From an uncultured Lachnospiraceae bacterium (lineage in GTDB: Bacteria; Bacillota; Clostridia; Lachnospirales; Lachnospiraceae), in contig CAJUCC010000061.1 in NCBI GenBank assembly GCA_910585205.1, forward strand, positions 1 to 25,466: a stretch of 25,466 nt of DNA, given 5' to 3'. Under the pieces are notes generated by a model. That model saw nothing but the letters and a program-made list of their open reading frames with translations, was not told where the DNA came from and searched no databases. Shown piece after piece: positions 7,712 to 15,879 of the stretch. Each line of letters starts with the position of its first letter. Positions within the stretch are counted from its first letter, which is position 1. Made by a program: the position numbers and the translations under genes.

Positions 7712-8782
7712 ATGGAAGCGGAGAAACGGAAAAAACAGAAAAAGCGGAGATTGCTGATGCTCTTTACCGCGGTGCCGGCGGCGATTGTGATACTGGTTCT
7801 GGCGGGCAGGCGCAAAGAGACCGTGCCGGTCTATGTATTTTCCTATGCGGAAAATCAGACGGCCGATTATCCGACAACGCTGGGAGCTCTGAAATTTGCA
7901 CAGTTGGTGGAGGAGCGGACACAGGGGCGGATTCGTATCCGGGTGGAAGCGGAGGGCGTGCTTGGCTCGGAAGGAGAGGTAATCAAACAGATGCGCTATG
8001 GCGGAATCGATTTTGCCCGGGTGTCATTGTCGCAGATTTCCGAATATGTCCCGGAGATGAAGGTTTTGCAGCTCCCCTATCTGTATGAGGATTCGGAACA
8101 TATGTGGCGGGTGCTGGACGGAGAGATTGGCGGACGCTTTCTCGGTTATCCGCAGGACTGCGGTCTGATCGGACTTTCGTGGTATGATGCGGGTGCCAGA
8201 AGTTTTTATTCTTCCACGCGGCCGATTGAGACATTGGAGGATATGGAAGGGCTGCGGATCCGGGTACAGGAATCGGCCGTGATGTCGGAGGTGATTACGG
8301 CGATGGGGGCCATACCGGTACAGATGCCCTATGATAAAGTATATGCCGCGCTGGAGCGCGGACAGGCGGACGGCGCGGAAAATAACTGGTCGTCGTATGA
8401 GGCCATGCAGCATTATGAGGTGGCCGGCTATTTTACGGTGGACGAACATGCGCGGGTTCCGGAAATGCAGATTTGCGCCGCGCATACCTGGGAACAGCTC
8501 TCGGAGCAGGATCGGCAGATTATACGGGAATGCGCCCGGGAATCGGCCTTGTATGAAAGAGAGCTGTGGAGTGTGTATGAGAGACAGGCCAGAGAGCGGG
8601 CGCTTGCCGCTCAGGTGCGGGAGATACGGCTTTCGCCGGAGGAAAAAGAAAAGTTCCGGGCGGCCATAGAGCCTGTTTATGCAAATTATCGAATGAAATA
8701 CGGTACGGTGATCGAAGAAATCCTTGCCTGTGCCGGTGAAAGAGAGGAAACGAAACATGGGGTATCTGAAAACGGCAGATGA
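7712..8782 (+). CDS. Second DctP-like TRAP solute-binding protein, membrane-anchored and without its own permease
   Basis: This is a full DctP-family fold (356 residues) placed next to a sensor kinase and regulator rather than next to permease genes. The ATG at 7712 follows GACGGGAGT. The N-terminus is very basic (residues 4-13), followed by one hydrophobic helix at about 14-31 and then GRRKE. There is no lipobox cysteine, so it may stay anchored by an uncleaved signal helix. Family landmarks include EAEGVLGSEGEV (79-90), R163 (GARSFYSS), R182 and R184 (LRIRVQ) and QADGAENNW (218-226), so carboxylate binding looks intact. It could share the DctQM permease encoded upstream or act as a ligand-sensing partner of the kinase. 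Its 3' end overlaps the MFS gene by 26 bases. Confidence 0.85.
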   Translation: MEAEKRKKQKKRRLLMLFTAVPAAIVILVLAGRRKETVPVYVFSYAENQTADYPTTLGALKFAQLVEERTQGRIRIRVEAEGVLGSEGEVIKQMRYGGIDFARVSLSQISEYVPEMKVLQLPYLYEDSEHMWRVLDGEIGGRFLGYPQDCGLIGLSWYDAGARSFYSSTRPIETLEDMEGLRIRVQESAVMSEVITAMGAIPVQMPYDKVYAALERGQADGAENNWSSYEAMQHYEVAGYFTVDEHARVPEMQICAAHTWEQLSEQDRQIIRECARESALYERELWSVYERQARERALAAQVREIRLSPEEKEKFRAAIEPVYANYRMKYGTVIEEILACAGEREETKHGVSENGR

Positions 8783-9962
8783 AAAAAAGCAGCTTTGCTT
8801 TGTCTATCTGACATTTATGCTGAACGGTATGCTGGCACTGTCAATCGGTTCTTTTCTGCCCTTTATCCGGGAATCGCGGGGGCTGAATTATGCGTTTGCG
8901 GGCATGATCGTAAGCCTGCATTCGGTCGGCAATCTGGTGTCCGGGTTTGCGGCGGGCGCGCTCTCTGCACTGATCGGGCGCAAAAAGAGCATACTGCTGT
9001 TCAATGCCTGTTTTGCATTGTCCTATATCCTGATTATCGCGGGCGGGAACAATTGGGTGCTGGCGCTGGCATTTTTTATGACAGGTCTGGCCCGGGGCGC
9101 TTCGAGCAATTTCGGAAATTATACGATCAATAACCTCGCGCCGGGACGCGCGGGATTTCTCAATGTTCTGCACGCCATGTTTTCGGTCGGAGCGTTTTTG
9201 TTCCCGATTTTTCTGATGGCTCTGACCCGCAGCGATGCGGGCAACTGGATCTATGCCTGCTATTTTCTCGTCTTTGCGGGAATTGTAAGCTGGACGCTGT
9301 ATTTCCTGACACCGGTGGAATCCGGGAAAACGGTCAAAGAAAAGACCGGACAGAAAGCGGACAATGCATGGGGATTTTTCCGGGAACCGCTCTTTTATCT
9401 CTGTACATTGACGATGTTTTTCTATTTATGTGCGGAGCAGGGGGTGATCGGATGGATGATTACCTATTTTGTTGACACAGGATTGCTGAGCGATTCCCTG
9501 TCGCAGTTGATGGCCAGTGTGCTTTGGGTTATGATGCTGGCAGGGCGTCTGACGACCGCAGGGCTTTCGAAGCGGATGAAAAAAGAACGGCTGCTGCTTG
9601 CGATGGGGATTGGGATTGTCTGCTTTTTCTTTGGCCTGCTGATCTCGGGAAGCACGGTGCCGATCGTACTTGGCATTATGGGATTCGGATACAGCATGGC
9701 GGGGATTTATCCGACCACGGTTTCCTTTTGCGGCGGAATGATACAGAAATATTCCATGGCATGGAGTTTTATGCTGACGATTGCCAGCTTCGGTTCGATT
9801 CTGATGCCGATGATTATCGGCAGGATAGCGGAGCAGGCGGGCATTGTCTATGGCATGAGTTCCGTGGTTGTCGTGGTGCTGATCGATCTGGCGCTGATTA
9901 TTGCGTTGAATATCTATATGAAAAAACAGGAGGACAGGCGGGATGAAAACGGAAAAAAATAA
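8757..9962 (+). CDS. Major facilitator superfamily transporter, predicted sugar or uronate permease
   Basis: This 401-residue integral membrane protein has about twelve hydrophobic segments and a central cytoplasmic loop near residues 188-210. The MFS signature-like stretch GALSALIGRKKS (about 67-78) between helices 2 and 3 is clear. It resembles the FucP/glucose-permease-like branch more than the GPH or ExuT branch, but the substrate cannot be read from sequence. The ATG at 8757 follows AGAGAGGAAACG and lies inside the end of the second dctP-like gene; its own end overlaps kdgF by 20 bases. The position directly before kdgF and uxuA suggests it imports a uronate or unsaturated uronate, giving the locus two import routes. 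Confidence 0.85.
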   Translation: MGYLKTADEKKQLCFVYLTFMLNGMLALSIGSFLPFIRESRGLNYAFAGMIVSLHSVGNLVSGFAAGALSALIGRKKSILLFNACFALSYILIIAGGNNWVLALAFFMTGLARGASSNFGNYTINNLAPGRAGFLNVLHAMFSVGAFLFPIFLMALTRSDAGNWIYACYFLVFAGIVSWTLYFLTPVESGKTVKEKTGQKADNAWGFFREPLFYLCTLTMFFYLCAEQGVIGWMITYFVDTGLLSDSLSQLMASVLWVMMLAGRLTTAGLSKRMKKERLLLAMGIGIVCFFFGLLISGSTVPIVLGIMGFGYSMAGIYPTTVSFCGGMIQKYSMAWSFMLTIASFGSILMPMIIGRIAEQAGIVYGMSSVVVVVLIDLALIIALNIYMKKQEDRRDENGKK

Positions 9963-10284
9963 TATCTGGAATTTTAATGCGGAAATTGATTTGCAGGAGG
10001 CCGGGAACGGCGTCAAAAGAAAGATTCTGTCGTATACGGATGAACTGATGATCGTGGAAAACCGCTTTGAAAAAGAGGCGGTGGGAGCGCTGCATCATCA
10101 TCCGCACACACAGATCACCTATGTGGTCAGCGGCCGGTTTGAATTTACGATAAAAGGTGAGAAAAAGATCGTTAATCCCGGCGACAGTATGCTGAAAAAA
10201 GACGGCATAGAACACGGATGCGTCTGTCTGGAAGAAGGAATTTTGCTGGATATTTTTACGCCGATGCGAGAAGACTTTGTATAA
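9943..10284 (+). CDS. kdgF: KdgF-type cupin, unsaturated uronate linearising enzyme
   Basis: KdgF speeds ring opening of 4,5-unsaturated monouronates to the linear 5-keto-4-deoxyuronate that KduI uses. This 113-residue single cupin closely follows the family: GVKRKILSYTDELM, VGALHHHPHTQITYVVSGRFEFTI, GDSMLKKDGIEHG and a C-terminal FTPMREDF. Metal ligands are predicted to be H51, H53, Q57 and H91, the His/His/Gln/His set described for KdgF rather than the usual cupin glutamate. The ATG at 9943 is preceded by AGGAGGACAGGCGGG and overlaps the end of the MFS gene, so translation is coupled. With kduI and kduD in the same locus, the assignment is stronger than for an isolated cupin. Confidence 0.85.
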   Translation: MKTEKNNIWNFNAEIDLQEAGNGVKRKILSYTDELMIVENRFEKEAVGALHHHPHTQITYVVSGRFEFTIKGEKKIVNPGDSMLKKDGIEHGCVCLEEGILLDIFTPMREDFV

Positions 10285-10340
10285 GTACAGGTGCTGAAAC
10301 ATACACAGATTTGACGGTGAAAGAAAGGAGAAGGATTTTT

Positions 10341-11411
10341 ATGGAAATGACATTACGCTGGTATGGGAGTAAATCGGATTCGGTGACATTGCGGCAGATC
10401 CGGCAGATTCCGGGGGTGACAGGGGTAATCACCACACTGTATGACACGGCGCCGGGAGATGAATGGGACCGCGATGCGATTCGGGCGATGAAAGCGGAAG
10501 TCGCGGCAAGCGGGCTGCGCGTTGCGGGCATTGAGAGTGTAAATATACACGACGCGATCAAGATCGGTCTGCCGGAGAGAGATCAATATATCGAAAACTA
10601 TATTAAGACATTGGAAAAGCTCGGGCAGGAAGACATTCATATGGTCTGCTATAACTTTATGCCGGTCTTTGACTGGACGCGGACCGAACTGGCCAGAGTG
10701 CGTCCCGACGGTTCCACGGTGCTGGCTTATCATCAGGAGACGGTGGACAATCTGGACCCGGAGAAAATGTTTGCCTCCATATCGGGTGATACGAACGGTT
10801 ATGTGATGCCGGGATGGGAACCGGAGCGGATGGAACGGACAAAGGAACTGTTTGATATGTACAAAGACGTGGACGAGGAAAAACTGTTTGCCAATCTGAA
10901 GTATTTCCTGGAAGCGATTATGCCGGTCTGCGATCAATACCATATCAATATGGCGATTCATCCCGACGATCCGGCGTGGAGCGTATTCGGTCTGCCCCGT
11001 ATCATAACCAATCTGTCCAATATCAGGCGGATGATGGAGATGGTGGACAATCCGCATAACGGCGTGACATTCTGTTCCGGTTCGTATGGAACGAATCCCG
11101 ACAACGACCTGCCGGGCATGATCCGTGCGCTGAAAGGGCGGGTGCATTTTGCCCATGTGCGCAATCTGCAGCACAATTATCCGGGCGATTTCGAAGAAGC
11201 GGCGCATCTCTCCGCGGACGGCAGTTTTGATATGTATGAAATTATGAAAGCGCTGTATGACATCGGATTTGACGGCCCGATCCGCCCCGACCATGGCAGA
11301 ATGATATGGGACGAAGTGGCTATGCCGGGGTACGGTCTGTATGACAGGGCGCTTGGCGCAACCTATCTGAACGGATTATGGGAAGCAATCGTGAAGGCAA
11401 ATGCGCGGTAG
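10341..11411 (+). CDS. uxuA: D-mannonate dehydratase UxuA
   Basis: UxuA removes water from D-mannonate to give KDG, ending the glucuronate arm. The 356-residue protein has the TIM-barrel UxuA family pattern, starting MTLRWYGSKSDSVTLRQIRQ. Expected metal ligands are present: H207 (MAIHPDDP), C245 (TFCSGSYG), H272 (HFAHVRN) and D317 (RPDHGR). At 356 residues it is of the shorter Gram-positive class; E. coli UxuA is about 394. The ATG at 10341 follows AAAGGAGAAGG; the frame stays open further upstream, but that stretch has no support. A 56-base gap separates it from kdgF, with no terminator seen, so it is probably part of the same long operon. Confidence 0.97.
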   Translation: MEMTLRWYGSKSDSVTLRQIRQIPGVTGVITTLYDTAPGDEWDRDAIRAMKAEVAASGLRVAGIESVNIHDAIKIGLPERDQYIENYIKTLEKLGQEDIHMVCYNFMPVFDWTRTELARVRPDGSTVLAYHQETVDNLDPEKMFASISGDTNGYVMPGWEPERMERTKELFDMYKDVDEEKLFANLKYFLEAIMPVCDQYHINMAIHPDDPAWSVFGLPRIITNLSNIRRMMEMVDNPHNGVTFCSGSYGTNPDNDLPGMIRALKGRVHFAHVRNLQHNYPGDFEEAAHLSADGSFDMYEIMKALYDIGFDGPIRPDHGRMIWDEVAMPGYGLYDRALGATYLNGLWEAIVKANAR

Positions 11412-11430
11412 TATGCCGCAGGAGGTAAGA

Positions 11431-13053
11431 ATGAGATTAGACAGACAGGGACTTATGGATGCGGCGGCATGGAAAAACGCCGGTTATCATGTGCCGGATT
11501 ATGACAGGGATGCCATGGCGGAAGAGACGAAGCAAAATCCTGCATGGATTCATTTCGGCGCCGGCAATATTTTCCGGGCGTTTCAGGCCAATCTGATGCA
11601 GCAGTTGATGGAGACGGGAAAGAGCAAAACCGGCCTGATCGTAGCGGAAGGGTTTGACTATGAGATTATCGAAAAGATGTATCGCCCGCATGACGATTAC
11701 ACGATTCTTGTGACGCTGAAAGGCAGCGGAGAAGTGGAGAAAACGGTGATCGGCAGTATTGTGGAATCGCTGATTCTCGACAGCGGCAGGGACAGCGAGT
11801 TTTCCAGACTGCAGGAGATTTTTGCCGCGCCGTCGCTGCAGATGGCCAGCTTTACGATTACGGAGAAAGGCTATAGTCTGGTGGACGGCAGGGGCGACGT
11901 GCTGCCTGCGGTAAAGCGTGATCTGGAGAACGGTCCGCAAAGACCGGAGAGCTATCTGGGCAAAGTATGCGCGCTTGTCTATACGCGGTATCTGCACGGA
12001 AAGCTGCCGCTGGCGCTCGTCAGCATGGACAACTGTTCCCATAACGGCGATCGGTTAAAGGCTGCCGTGCTGACCTTCGCGGAAGAATGGACAAAGAGCG
12101 GCAAGGCGGAGCCGGCATTTCTCGCATATGTCAATGATGTGTCCAGCCTTTCTTTCCCGTGGAGCATGATCGACAAGATTACGCCGCGGCCGGACCCGAA
12201 GGTGGAGGCGATACTGGAGGCCGATCATATTGAAGGACTGGAACAGGCGGTGACAAGTAAAAATACATGGGTGGCGCCCTTTGTCAATGCCGAGGAGTGC
12301 CAGTATCTGGTGATCGAAGACGCCTTTCCCAACGGCAGACCCGCGCTGGAGGATACCGGCGTAATCTTTACCGAACGGGAAACGGTGGACAAGGTGGAAA
12401 AGATGAAAGTGTGCACCTGTCTGAATCCGCTCCATACGACACTGGCGGTATTCGGCTGCCTGCTCGGATATGAGCTGATTTCGGAGGAGATGAAAAATCC
12501 CGCTCTGAAAGCGCTTGTGGAACGCATCGGTTATCAGGAAGGATTACCGGTTGTAATCAATCCGGGCATTCTTGATCCGAAACAGTTTATCGATGAGGTT
12601 CTAGGGCTGCGGATCCCCAATCCGTTTATGCCGGATACGCCGCAGCGGATTGCAACCGATACCTCACAGAAGCTTTCCGTCCGCTTCGGCGAGACAATCA
12701 AAGCGTACGAAGCCGCAGAAAATCTGTCGGTGGACGATCTGGAGGGAATCCCGCTTGTATTTGCCGGCTGGCTGCGGTATCTGATGGGTGTGGATGACCG
12801 GGGCAATCCGTTTACGCCAAGTCCCGACCCGCTGCTGGATACGCTGACACCGCTGCTGGCGGATGTGAAACCGGGCGGTGACTGCGATGTCAGGGCAGTG
12901 CTTACGCCGATTCTGCAACGCAGCGATATATTCGGCGTGGATGTCAGCGCATCCGTGCTGGGAGATAAGGTGATCGCCCTGTTTGCGGAAATGATTCAGG
13001 GACCGGGGGCGGTGGCGGCGCTGCTGGAAAAACGATACGGGACAAAAGCTTAA
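11431..13053 (+). CDS. uxuB: D-mannonate oxidoreductase (fructuronate reductase), mannitol dehydrogenase family
   Basis: UxuB reduces D-fructuronate to D-mannonate with NAD(P)H. The 540-residue protein belongs to the long-chain mannitol dehydrogenase family, with a Rossmann motif at IHFGAGNIFRAFQA (40-53) and the substrate domain after about residue 285. The catalytic region reads KVCTCLNPLH, placing K326, N332 and H335. The usual family spacing is Lys-x4-Asn-x2-His, so here one extra residue separates Lys and Asn. The protein is also longer than E. coli UxuB (~486). Both features may mark a Firmicute subfamily. The ATG at 11431 follows GCAGGAGGTAAGA, 19 bases after uxuA. Position between uxuA and uxaC supports the substrate assignment. 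Confidence 0.9.
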   Translation: MRLDRQGLMDAAAWKNAGYHVPDYDRDAMAEETKQNPAWIHFGAGNIFRAFQANLMQQLMETGKSKTGLIVAEGFDYEIIEKMYRPHDDYTILVTLKGSGEVEKTVIGSIVESLILDSGRDSEFSRLQEIFAAPSLQMASFTITEKGYSLVDGRGDVLPAVKRDLENGPQRPESYLGKVCALVYTRYLHGKLPLALVSMDNCSHNGDRLKAAVLTFAEEWTKSGKAEPAFLAYVNDVSSLSFPWSMIDKITPRPDPKVEAILEADHIEGLEQAVTSKNTWVAPFVNAEECQYLVIEDAFPNGRPALEDTGVIFTERETVDKVEKMKVCTCLNPLHTTLAVFGCLLGYELISEEMKNPALKALVERIGYQEGLPVVINPGILDPKQFIDEVLGLRIPNPFMPDTPQRIATDTSQKLSVRFGETIKAYEAAENLSVDDLEGIPLVFAGWLRYLMGVDDRGNPFTPSPDPLLDTLTPLLADVKPGGDCDVRAVLTPILQRSDIFGVDVSASVLGDKVIALFAEMIQGPGAVAALLEKRYGTKA

Positions 13054-13094
13054 ATCCCGGATAAATAGAGAAAGCGTAAAGGAGTGAACGGAAC

Positions 13095-14525
13095 ATGAAA
13101 GCATTTATGGACAAAGATTTTCTGCTGGAGACAGAAACGGCGAAAAAGCTGTTTCACAACTGTGCGGAGGTAACGCCGATACTGGATTATCACTGTCATA
13201 TCAATCCCCGGGAGATCGCGGAAGACCGGAAGTTTGAAAATATTACCCAGGTATGGCTCGGCGGCGATCATTACAAATGGCGGCAGATGCGTTCGAACGG
13301 CGTGGAAGAAAAATATATTACCGGTGATTCCAGCGATCGGGAGAAATTCCAGAAATGGGCGGAAACGCTGGAGAAGGCGATCGGCAACCCGCTCTATCAC
13401 TGGAGTCATCTGGAGTTACAGCGCTACTTCGGTTATCACGGCGCATTGAACGGCAGAACCGCCGAAGAAGTGTGGAATCTGTGTAACGCGGCATTGCAAA
13501 AAGACGACATGAGTGTCAGAAATATTATCCGCCGCTCCGGTGTTACGCTGATCTGTACGACGGACGATCCGGTTGATACACTGGAATGGCATGAAAAAAT
13601 CGCTGCGGATGACAGCTTCGACGTACAGGTGCTGCCCGCGTGGCGTCCCGATAAGGCGATGAATCTGGAAAAGCCGGACTATGCGGATTACATAAAAAAA
13701 CTGGGCGAAGTCAGCGGCGCTGCGGTAACGACCTTTGCCGGCCTTATCCGGGCGCTGCGGATACGGATGGATTATTTTGCAAAACGCGGCTGCTCCGTTT
13801 CCGATCACGCGCTGGAATATGTGATGTATGAACCGGCGGCAGAGCATGAGATCGAAGCGATCTTTGCCAAAGCGCTTGCGGGCGATGCGGTCAGCCGCAG
13901 AGAAGAACTGCAGTTTAAGACGGCATTCATGGTGGCGATGGGGAAGGCATACCATGAGAAAAACTGGGTGATGCAGCTTCACTACGGCGCAAAGCGTGAC
14001 AACAATCAACTGATTTATAAGAAACTCGGGCCTGACACGGGTGTGGACTGTATCAATAACTATGCACCTTCCGCGCAGCTCGCCGACTTCCTGAATGCGA
14101 TGGGGGAAGACGATACACTGCCGAAGACGATTATTTACAGCCTGAATCCCAATGACAACGCGGCGATCGGTACAATACTCGGCTGTTTCCAGGGCGCGGG
14201 TGTGGCCGGCAAACTGCAGCAGGGGAGCGCATGGTGGTTCAACGATCACAAGCAGGGCATGACGGATCAGATGGTTTCGCTGGCCAATCTGGGACTGCTC
14301 GGGAATTTCCTCGGCATGCTCACCGATTCCCGCAGCTTTTTATCGTATACACGCCATGAATATTTCCGCCGTATACTCTGTAATCTGATCGGCGGATGGG
14401 TGGAAAACGGCGAATATCCGAATGATGAAGAAGCGCTGGAAAAACTGATTCGGGGTATTTCCTACGCAAACGCGGTCCGCTATTTCGGATTTGCACTGGA
14501 TGCGGATGCAGGGCTGAAAAAATAA
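13095..14525 (+). CDS. uxaC: Glucuronate (uronate) isomerase UxaC
   Basis: UxaC isomerises D-glucuronate to D-fructuronate and D-galacturonate to D-tagaturonate, the shared first step of both arms. At 476 residues it is full length (E. coli about 470). It belongs to the amidohydrolase-like superfamily, and the metal-site motif DYHCHINP is at about residues 31-38. Other family stretches are HWSHLELQRYFG, LPAWRPDKAMNL and the C-terminal TDSRSFLSYTRHEYFRRILC. The ATG at 13095 follows AAAGGAGTGAACGG. It lies 41 bases after uxuB and 13 bases before uxaB. No defects were seen. Confidence 0.96.
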   Translation: MKAFMDKDFLLETETAKKLFHNCAEVTPILDYHCHINPREIAEDRKFENITQVWLGGDHYKWRQMRSNGVEEKYITGDSSDREKFQKWAETLEKAIGNPLYHWSHLELQRYFGYHGALNGRTAEEVWNLCNAALQKDDMSVRNIIRRSGVTLICTTDDPVDTLEWHEKIAADDSFDVQVLPAWRPDKAMNLEKPDYADYIKKLGEVSGAAVTTFAGLIRALRIRMDYFAKRGCSVSDHALEYVMYEPAAEHEIEAIFAKALAGDAVSRREELQFKTAFMVAMGKAYHEKNWVMQLHYGAKRDNNQLIYKKLGPDTGVDCINNYAPSAQLADFLNAMGEDDTLPKTIIYSLNPNDNAAIGTILGCFQGAGVAGKLQQGSAWWFNDHKQGMTDQMVSLANLGLLGNFLGMLTDSRSFLSYTRHEYFRRILCNLIGGWVENGEYPNDEEALEKLIRGISYANAVRYFGFALDADAGLKK

Positions 14526-14538
14526 GGAGAAAACGACA

Positions 14539-15873
14539 ATGAAAGAAAAAGTGATACAGTTCGGTGAAGGCGGATTTTTGAGAGGATTCGTGGACTATTT
14601 TTTTCAGAAGCTGACAGACCAGGGGCTGTTTGACGGTTCGGTTGTCATAGTGCAGCCGATCGAAAAAGGCATGTGCGAAATGCTTATGCAGCAAAACTGT
14701 GACTATAATCTGTTCCTGCGCGGCATCGAAAACGGGCAGGTTGTGGATGGACATACAAGGATCAGCGTTATTTCCCGCTGCGTCAATCCGTATGCGGAAT
14801 ACGAAGCCTATATGAAACTGGCGGAAAATCCCGATTTCCGTTTTATCGTATCCAATACCACGGAAGCGGGGATTGCATTCGCAGCGGACAATCGGTTTGA
14901 AGACGCGCCGGCGAAATCATTTCCGGGCAAACTGACACAGCTTCTGTATAAGCGGTATCGCCTCGGTCTGCCGGGCTTTATCATTCTCTCCTGTGAGTTG
15001 ATCGATCATAACGGTGAAGAACTGCTCAAATGCTGTAAGCAGTACGCGCAGCTCTGGGGACTGGAAGACGGATTTACAACATGGCTGGAAACGGAAAATG
15101 ATTTCTGTTCGACGCTGGTGGACCGCATTGTAACGGGATTTCCGCGTGAGGAACATGCGGCGCTCTGCGAGCGGATCGGCGAGCAGGATAATATGATGGA
15201 TACGGCGGAAATCTTCCATCTCTGGGTTATCCAGGGAGATCACGAAGACGAACTGCCGCTGCAGAAGGCGGGATTTCATGTAATCTGGACGGACAATGTG
15301 GATCCGTATAAAAAGAGAAAAGTGAGAATCTTAAACGGTGCGCACACATCCATGGTACTGGGCGCACATCTGTACGGGCTGGAAACAGTGGGCGAATGTT
15401 TGAAAGATGAAAAGGTTTCCGCACTGTTACGGAAGTGCATTTTCGAAGAGATCATTCCCACGATCGGCGATACGGAGGACAACCGGGCATTCGGTGCAGC
15501 GGTGCTGGAGCGCTTTTCCAATCCGTTTATCCGCCACCTTTTGCTCTCCATTGCGCTCAATTCGGTATCCAAGTTTAAGGCAAGGGTGCTGCCGACCATT
15601 CTCGAATACCGGGAACAGAAGGGCAGCTATCCGCAGGCGCTTGTATTTTCGCTGGCAGCGCTGATTGCCTTTTACCGCACGGATGCCTCCAATGACGGCG
15701 AGGAGATTATGGCCTTTATGAAGACGGCTTCCGTGGCAGAGATTCTGAAGCGGGAAGATTACTGGGGTGAAGATCTGACCGCGCTGTTATCGGATGTGGA
15801 GAAGTGGTATCAGCTCATAGAGAATTCGGGCATGGACAAAGCATATGACGCCATACTGGCAGTAAAGGAATAA
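14539..15873 (+). CDS. uxaB: Tagaturonate reductase (altronate oxidoreductase) UxaB
   Basis: UxaB reduces D-tagaturonate to D-altronate with NADH in the galacturonate arm. It is a 444-residue member of the mannitol dehydrogenase family, distinct from the longer UxuB nearby. The nucleotide-binding start is VIQFGEGGFLRGF (5-17). The catalytic triad spacing is canonical: K261, N266 and H269 in KVRILNGAH. NTTEAGI (106-112) and SCELIDHNG (151-159) are typical of UxaB. The ATG at 14539 follows AATAAGGAGAAAACGAC, 13 bases after uxaC, and uxaA starts 6 bases after its stop, so the three are surely cotranscribed. Confidence 0.93.
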   Translation: MKEKVIQFGEGGFLRGFVDYFFQKLTDQGLFDGSVVIVQPIEKGMCEMLMQQNCDYNLFLRGIENGQVVDGHTRISVISRCVNPYAEYEAYMKLAENPDFRFIVSNTTEAGIAFAADNRFEDAPAKSFPGKLTQLLYKRYRLGLPGFIILSCELIDHNGEELLKCCKQYAQLWGLEDGFTTWLETENDFCSTLVDRIVTGFPREEHAALCERIGEQDNMMDTAEIFHLWVIQGDHEDELPLQKAGFHVIWTDNVDPYKKRKVRILNGAHTSMVLGAHLYGLETVGECLKDEKVSALLRKCIFEEIIPTIGDTEDNRAFGAAVLERFSNPFIRHLLLSIALNSVSKFKARVLPTILEYREQKGSYPQALVFSLAALIAFYRTDASNDGEEIMAFMKTASVAEILKREDYWGEDLTALLSDVEKWYQLIENSGMDKAYDAILAVKE

Positions 15874-15879
15874 AAGAAA

